DNA of 64,000 nucleotides from Zopfochytrium polystomum (taxonomy: Eukaryota > Chytridiomycota > Chytridiomycetes > Chytridiales > Chytridiaceae), in assembly GCA_025765615.1 (NCBI GenBank), contig JAIVFJ010000046.1, positions 124,001 to 188,000 on the forward strand. The letters are read 5' to 3'. The position numbers and the translations under genes were made by a program. Shown here one piece after another: positions 57,600 through 64,000 of the stretch. The notes beneath the pieces are model-generated. The model had not been told where the DNA came from. It worked only from the letters and a program-made list of their open reading frames with translations, and searched no databases. The first letter of the stretch is position 1; every line of letters begins with the position of its first letter.

Positions 57600-58850
57600 T
57601 CTAACTTTTACCCTCTCGTTTGGCCAAGGTTTCTACTTGGGTAAAGACTGTGTGTGGTACAGGAAACACGTGGACGCATCTTTGTAAAGATCCTGTGCAT
57701 AAGAAGTGGGTCATTGGAAAGGGTGTGACCTTCGGGGCGACGAAATCCGACCCGCCTCTGGCAGGGCAAATGACCTTGAAGTCGATGATGAAAAAGGTCA
57801 GTCCCCTATGTCTCTGTGCATTCAATCTCCATGATGCTAACGCAGTGACATTCATTAACAGAAGGCTCCTTTTTGTTCAAGAAGCTGCTGAGGTGGCATT
57901 GAACAACTGGATCGCAGCAGAACACATCCCCTTCAACGCGGTGGATAGCCCCTTCTTCTGATTGTTGGTGGAGTCGCTCAACTTGCTTTTTGTGCTTGAA
58001 ATTGGAAAAATGGGTACGATGGTCTCAAGCTGTCCTGTACAAACAGGAACAGAAAGAGGTGGACTCCATACTGAAGTTACTAGTAGAGTTTTTGGTTTAC
58101 ACCTTCTTTGCCTCCTCAACTGATCACTTTGGTGCAAACTGTTAGAACAACCCATCCCGACTGAGTTTAACACTGGATGTATGGACATCCACGAATTAAC
58201 ATTCCTCATGGGGATCTATCCGCATTACATTGACGCAAACTGGGATTTGAGGGAGGTTTGCATGATATGGTACATGTTGTCGTAGTTCCATGTTATGAAT
58301 CACCCTCTGGAAACCTCTGGAACCTTCTAGAACATTCCTTCATGGAACCTTCTGGAACCTTCTGGAACCTAACATTCCTTCATGGAGCCTTGTGGAACCT
58401 TCTGGAACCTTCTTTGCTTTCCTGGCTTGTCTTGTTGTCATTGGTATCATTGGTATCATTGTATTACTAATTGCTCTTTCTGGAACTTTCTTTGAGTCTT
58501 GACAAGGAAGACTCTCAAAAGGTATAAAAGGGGGATCAAGTGAATTATTGTTTCCAATACAATCATCACTCCTCTCAGTTCCTTGTCTGCCTTGTCCTGT
58601 CCTGCCCTGTTCCTGACATTCCAGGCGTAGCTTAGGTTTCTCTTGGCAGCTCTTGTGCACCGTCGGGGACAATGTGGGAAACAACAACACGATGATGGCG
58701 GCTTTCAGCAAGCGGTTCCCTTCATGGTTGAACAGTTATCTGCACAGCTGCAGCTTTGCGAACATTAGCCACAGGGTTCCCCCCATTGACGTAAGCGCCC
58801 GTTGGCACTCTATATGCGTCAGTTTGCTGTGCAGTACTGCCAGGTTGTGA
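57600..58850 (+). pseudogene. hAT-family transposase relic, split by a solo LTR
   Basis: Plus-strand fragments show the hAT order. NNWIAAEHIPFNAVDSPFF (about 57900-57957) is the helix before the first catalytic Asp. A TLDVWTSTN-type motif lies near 58168 and FLMGIYPHYIDANWDLREV near 58203. After the solo LTR, LCTVGDNVGNNNTMMAAF (about 58650) is the second Asp motif. Frames shift several times. The 58291-58618 insertion with TTCCA duplications interrupts it just before the second motif. Confidence 0.75.
58291..58618 (+). mobile_element. Solo LTR of the chromovirus family (328 bp)
   Basis: It starts TGTTATGAATCACC and ends TTCCTGACA, matching the 358-bp LTRs at 40616 and 43387 with about 30 bp of deletions. 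TTCCA lies directly on both sides, a 5-bp target-site duplication. A GAA/TTC array (58305-58415) and GGTATAAAAGGGGG (58519-58532) are retained. It records another insertion, inside the hAT relic, reduced by LTR-LTR recombination. Confidence 0.92.
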
Positions 58851-58940
58851 GACTACACTCGCTCCTTTGACCATGGGATCTGGGCCCAACAAATAATAGG
58901 CTAAAACTAACTTTATTGGGCTGTTGTCTAGGGGTGTGTG
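58850..58940 (-). repeat. Fragment of repeat R2
   Basis: On the minus strand this matches 46000-46110 (TTAGTTTTAGCCTATTATTT and CAAAGGAGTGAGT words). Confidence 0.75.
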
Positions 58941-60845
58941 AAGACAACAGGCTGTCAAGCCTGTGACCTCAAATAAAAGAGTGTATACCCACTTTTTCAC
59001 TGATAATTGTGAGGATTACCACCTGTCTCAAAGCGTGTTACACATGCACTCAGCTTGGACTCTGCTGTATTTATTATTATTTTTTTATTATTAGTTGTCT
59101 GCATCACCTGCCACTATTATTATTTGCGCTATTATTATTATTATTATTATTATTATTACAATGCACAGCTGCAGACCAAGTGAGTTAGTCTTTGCTCAAC
59201 TGCTGGCACAGGGCTCCCTTGCTCAGTGGTTAGAGCGCTCCCTTCAATTGGGAAGGTGCCAAGTTTGAGACACACTGGCTGTTGGGCTGCAAAGCCCAGT
59301 ATGTCCAGCTTATGAACCCTCACTTTTGGATGAACCACTTCTGTGGGAGAAGTGCAAAGTCCAGATGCCCAGCTACCATGATGTAATGCCTCATATGAGT
59401 GGTATGAGAAGACAGGGCTTTTCTTCTCTTTCTGTTGGTGATTTTTACTTATTTTTTCAATTAGTATTTTCTTTTGTTTGGTTCTTTTTCTTGCTTTATC
59501 TTTTATTTAGTTGTTTGTTTTATTTTATCTCTTTGTGTGTCTGTGGCTGTGGTGACTGTCTGCACCAATCATTTCTTGCAGTTCCCCCCACTCTACGATG
59601 GTGGCTGTCTGCCAAGAAATGGCCCATGATTCTCTGAGCTGTCTCTCTTTGTTGATGGCTCAGCCCCATTTGGTGAATCACCCTCCCATCCTGTTTTTTA
59701 CTGTTTTACTGATTGTTTTTTTTTTTTTGTGTTGTATGTGTTTTCCCTCCTTTTCCTCTTCCCTGTGATTCCAACCCTCCCCTATATAAACTGCTGCCCC
59801 CCCTTCTTGTTGACTGTGAAAACTGTACCTGAAGTCCCTTGCCTGCCCTTTTCTTTCTGACTGTGTCTATGAGCTGGGGGTTGCAGTCCCCTGGTGTGTG
59901 ACAGGAGGGTTGGTTCCTCTTGGCCATCATGGCAGTGTGTTGGGTTCAATCCCCAGTGCAACCCCACTATTCTGCATACTGTTTGGGTTGGACTGGGTAG
60001 GAGCCACGTGGTGATGGAAGGATAGAGGGTAAATCTGTGGTGGTGCCTCTAGGTTCCTGTCAATACATCTAGTCAAACCCAGGTCTCTCAAGGTGATATG
60101 AATGAGCTGGCTGGTCAGGTACTGCTGCAGGAATGGTCTCTCAGGTATGCCCCCTCCTCCCTGGTTGTTGGCTCCTGTGGCTTTTGGTGGGCCTGGTCTT
60201 CACTGTGTTCAGACCCTCTTTCTCTCAGATTAATGCCTGTGATGTCATGGTGTCACACTTGTGTGAGGGAGTGGGTTTTAACCTTCCTTGCTTCTAAGAT
60301 AGGGGATTCCTCTGGCCTGGTGAGGCAGATGTCTGTGTCCTAGTAGGATGGAGCAAGAAGAGTCCCACTATCTCCCACTCTGTGTACCCCCTCCTTGGAT
60401 TGAGTTGGAACCTCTCTTGGGAGTGAGACAAGATGTGTCTGGTTCTGTTAAGTGGAAAACAGTTCTGGTTTGATCCAACAGGCATCTCTGCACACTAACT
60501 GTTCCTTGTGTTTGCCCTTTGTGTCCAACCCCCTCGAACTTAGGGCTTGTCTTTGGCAGAGAGGGAGCTGGTACTCCAAGGTGGTGGCTCCAACAGGTTG
60601 GGACCTGGCCACTTTCCTCCCCACTCTTCTGGTCCACTTTGGCTTTGGCTTTTGCCTCCCATTGCCCACTCTGTATTATGGACCAAAGAACCCTGCACAT
60701 TCTTTGCTGGTTTGCCACCTTTCACAGTTGCCTTTGGTCTGAGTGTGAGAGTCTTCTCTTTGTGTGTAGTAAGAGAGTTTCTTTGTGTTTCTTGGGCTTC
60801 TTAGGACTCCAAATACATTGTCCTGTCTAGTGGCCCAGCAGCTCC
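58935..60845 (+). repeat. Composite repeat R1, full copy
   Basis: It is the direct-oriented copy of the block found inverted at 47620-49800. It starts with the ACAGGCTGTCAAGCCTGTGA region and the imperfect hairpin near 59000-59020. An ATT microsatellite (59125-59157) and a tRNA-like head (59219) follow, then a body of about 1.5 kb. The 3' end near 60845 is shorter than in the inverted copy. Confidence 0.85.
59213..59285 (+). repeat. tRNA-like SINE head in R1
   Basis: It reads TTGCTCAGTGGTTAGAGCGC, then CTCCC TTCAATT GGGAA as an anticodon-type stem-loop, then GGTGCCAAGTTTGAGACA. It looks derived from a tRNA with a possible CAA anticodon, but lacks paired acceptor and T stems. Confidence 0.65.
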
Positions 60846-62809
60846 AGAGAATCATCCCGGATCCTGATCACATCTCTCTACTTTGGGTACAATCAAATAA
60901 AAAGTCACCATACCCTATACCCTGACCTGCAAAGCTCTTGAAGCCCTTCCTCGGTTTGATACTTTGTTTGTACAGGGTGCTTTTCTCTTAACAAGAAAGG
61001 GCTCATGCTCTAAACAAGCTTTCTTGCTCTACACCGCCTCAAGTCTGTTGGTGCCCTTTCAACACCAGACGCGATCACCAACAGTCATAGTAGCTTTTCT
61101 GAGTGTTTGTTGACCTGTACGCAATCAGCATCAATACTCCAGGCTCCTCTGGGGAATCCCTAATTCACCGCTGGGTGCACGGCTGGACTGGGTGCCGCAA
61201 AGTCCAAATTCGCTTTGGCTGGGTAGAAGAAGCGGATCTTCTGGAAGATCCCAGCAAGCAGGAGAAGAAACTTTGTCAATCGCTGCCCTTGATTGTGGTC
61301 ACTGTCGTCGGCCTTTTCGCCGTCTTTGGCCCTGTCGTCGTCCTCAGTGCCGGCCTCAGTGTTGTCCTCTGTGTCATCCTCTGTGGTGCCCTCATAAGGA
61401 CGACGAAGTAGTTTCCAGTGCCACCTCTGCAGCCTTCTTCTCCAGCAAAACTGGGGGTGCCCAGCAGGTTTGTGTCCGAGTCATGGAGGCGCTGCCTGTT
61501 TCGTGTTGAGGTCGTTGTTGCTGCTTTAATGGTCTTGTTCATTGTGGCAGTGCTGTCTGCGGTGTTGCTGAGATGGTGGTGGTGCGACCGGGTTGTCTGA
61601 ATTTGGAGTTCAACAAAAAAAAAATGAGGCGAGTGTATTCCACAACTTTCTCCCAGAATTGAACAGATAATTCACCCCCAAACTCAGGCTCGTCCTCGGT
61701 CCCGTCCCGCAGCTGTTCACTAAGCTGATTGTCAGGCTCTTGCCCTGGCTGGTAATCCTGCGGCTCATCAAATGTCACATCATTGCCCCTATGGCAGACG
61801 GCGTGGCAGTTGGTGCCTGTGTTGCACGCAACATGGGTTCCGGGAGTTTCAGAAGTGGTTGGTGAGCACGACCCCATTGGAGATGCATGCTAGCTGATGG
61901 GTTGTCCAGCGTCTGGATGATTGGTGACTGCCACCGGATTCGAGATTCTCAAGTATCTCACATATGTGTAAGGTGATGGCGTGAGGATCTCTTACTTTAC
62001 TATGAGACAAATGACACATCACATATTTGTATACAACCAATTACCCTACATCTGAAGAGGGTGGCTCTATCACTCCCATAATATTTCCAAATTTTCTACT
62101 ATGTCGTCTAATATTTTGGACTAATCGTCAAGTTGAACCTCACCATCTTAGAAGTGAGAAGATCTCCCTTTGTCGCTTGAGTTACAATTAGGGTGTATGT
62201 AAGTAGAGAGTTGACTTGTTTACATGTGCACAGCTGTAATTAATCTTTTAAATGCTTCTTACCACTTGTCTTCCTACCTTCTTGTCATTAATTATTTATT
62301 CCTCCTTATTCATTATTCTTCAAACATTTTTCTTCCTTTCTTCCTTCTTTCTTTTTTTTTCCGTTTCTTTTATAATGCCACCCTCCCTATAAATAGCTTC
62401 CCTGGGAGGAACATCCTCATTTATGTCAACTAACTTTAAAACCCAACCTCAATAAATGCCATGAAAGAAAATAGATCTTTGGTTTTCCTGCAACTCCTTG
62501 CCTTATGAACCTCCCACTCTAGAACGTCCACCTCACACCGCCTGTCACTGGGTCCAACCCTGCACACTTGTTGTGCATAGTGATATCAGCCTTTCGCTTG
62601 CATATGAGACTCCTCGCAGAGATCCTCTTCGTCACACGTACCCAGAACAAATGGACTGGTCGAGTACATGCGTGCTTCACACCGAAATCCGCGAGGTTGA
62701 ATTGTAAAGCCTGTCCAGACGCCTGAAGGGTGGATGATGTAGACTCGTAGAGAGAAGAGAAGATGCCACATTTCTTCTAATTAGGCGAGTGCCACCACTT
62801 AAGTCCTCT
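60846..62809. other. Unassigned region, probable decayed repeats
   Basis: The region has no recognised gene. A minus-strand open frame at 61877-61539 (MGSCSPTTSETPG start) and plus-strand frames near 61100-61500 show no known motif. AATAAA lies near 62450. The sequence does not match R1 or R2. Confidence 0.4.
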
Positions 62810-63690
62810 TAAATCCATCTGGCTCATGCGATGAGGGTAGTGAGAGGTGGTACACACCCAGGTGAGTACATGGTCCCTTCAGGGGCTCCTCTTAAGGGGC
62901 CGCAGGCGTGGGGAATGCAGCTGGCACCACCACCGACTGTGTGACACTGCTGGCTCTGTGTTGGGGTGAGGATCACAGGCACTTGCCTGCTGCAGAGGCG
63001 ACAGCAGTTGTTAGGCGGAACTGAATGGTTAGCAGCAAGAGGCACAAGACGGACCCGAACCTATTGTGACTGTCAGTTATTGTTCTCACGATGCCCATGG
63101 GAGAGTGAGCCACTGCAAATACAGACCTGGGCGCTGGCTTGCGCTGATGACAAATACTCTGAGTATTAAGTGGAACGGAAACCCAGTGTAAGCAGTTTTC
63201 CTCCTCTGCTCAAGCAGATAATATAGGAGAGGTTTTTACCCTGTGCCGGTCACACTTGCCTAGCAACTATTACAGCATGTATATCATTATGTATCAATTA
63301 TTCATTACAGAGTTTTTTTTCTCTTTCTCTCCAAGTTGGGGAGAAGGACCATCCACAAACACACATCTCCACTTCATTCACTCCTTCCACTCACTCACTC
63401 AGAGTAGACTGTTTACAGCAGTGGCGTCGTCGACCCTGCGAGGGTGTTGGGGCGGCACAGAGCACCGCCACTGACACCTGAGAGTTTGATCTACAAGTAC
63501 CTCCCTATTCCTATTGCTGTGAGAGTGAGATGTTGTTGCGCCCTCAGGAGTGCCCTTCTGTTTCCCCTCGCACCAGCCTGCAGCCACGTGAGTAATTGGT
63601 GCTCCTGAATGTTCATTCTTTGTGTTTGAGACCCCTGTTAGACAGATCAGTAGGGAGACTTCGTGGACTAGGCAAGTAGTAGGGTTGAAA
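62810..63690 (+). repeat. Dispersed repeat R2, copy 2, with insertions
   Basis: It matches 45170-45340, 45415-45500 and 45825-46010 in order. Between those blocks lie a stretch shared inverted with 49820-49945 (63008-63120) and a Helitron-linked fragment (63180-63420). Confidence 0.75.
63180..63420 (-). repeat. Helitron-linked fragment, inverted copy
   Basis: On the minus strand it matches 37845-38060, which follows the Helitron helicase piece. Both share GAGTGAGTGGAAGGAGT, TCTCCCCAACTT and GTTGCTAGGCAAG. It is either a second Helitron relic or a separate repeat that inserted into both places. Confidence 0.7.
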
Positions 63691-64000
63691 CACCTTTGAG
63701 ACTGTGTCTCTAAATCTCCTCGCCCTGGCCTGGAGGTGGAAATAGAGCAATGGCCTAAATACCAATCCTATCTAATGAAAAGGGCAAAAGAAGGTGTCTA
63801 GGGGTCACCAGACAGGAGAATGTATTTGGAGTCTTAAGCCCATCATCAAACACAAAAGAAACTCTTTAAACACAAAAAAGAGCAGCTATCACACATCTAA
63901 AAGGGAAACATAAGAAAAGTGTGACAAAGGTGGCACAATCACAAAAGAAAGTGCAAAATGCCTCTGGTCCAAGACACAGAGAAACCCGAATGGCAAAGCC
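63690..64000 (-). repeat. Composite repeat R1, start of a further copy
   Basis: The sequence is nearly identical to 47625-47920 in the same orientation and runs off the end of the window. Confidence 0.9.

Overview
The window is nuclear DNA of a eukaryote with compact genes, many short introns (about 48 to 160 nt, mostly GT-AG) and low-complexity coding sequence. A complete IFT80 gene (intraflagellar transport) shows that the organism builds a cilium or flagellum. The fungal-type kinases, tiny introns and two-finger zinc-finger factor fit a zoosporic, chytrid-like early-diverging fungus. The lineage is an inference; no rRNA or other marker gene is present.

Layout. From 1 to about 30 kb the window is gene-dense: the end of a UDP-glucose 4-epimerase (+), a PAS-kinase-type Ser/Thr kinase (-), a tandem pair of ankyrin-repeat genes of which one is a broken pseudogene (-), a Lys-rich protein with a signal-peptide-like start (+), a triose-phosphate/nucleotide-sugar transporter (+), a casein kinase 1 (-), a CABLES-type cyclin-box protein (+), a small DUF167/YggU protein (-) head-to-head with IFT80 (+), a mitochondrial RCC1-like protein (+) and a zinc-finger factor (-). 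From about 31 to 50 kb and 56.5 to 64 kb lies a nested transposon landscape: Helitron, LINE, solo LTRs, an internally deleted Ty3/gypsy chromovirus, a hAT transposase relic, and composite repeats with tRNA-like heads. An island at 50.4 to 56.5 kb holds two unrecognised multi-exon genes (-) and the exosome subunit RRP46 (+).

Main discovery. Two inverted, nearly identical solo LTRs of about 840 bp (31569-32408 and 38220-39060) have lost matching target-site duplications in their present arrangement. If the 5.8 kb between them is flipped, each LTR gains a perfect 5-bp duplication (GCCTC and CCCAT), a LINE split in two becomes collinear, and a Helitron helicase becomes collinear with its reading frame continuous across the junction. 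The interval has therefore been inverted between the LTRs, either in the genome or by misassembly.

Second discovery. The 358-bp LTRs of the chromovirus, and a related solo LTR at 58.3 kb, carry long uninterrupted arrays of GAA/TTC heat-shock-element units upstream of a TATA box, as expected of a stress-responsive retroelement. The 840-bp LTR family instead carries three regularly spaced palindromes upstream of its own TATA box.
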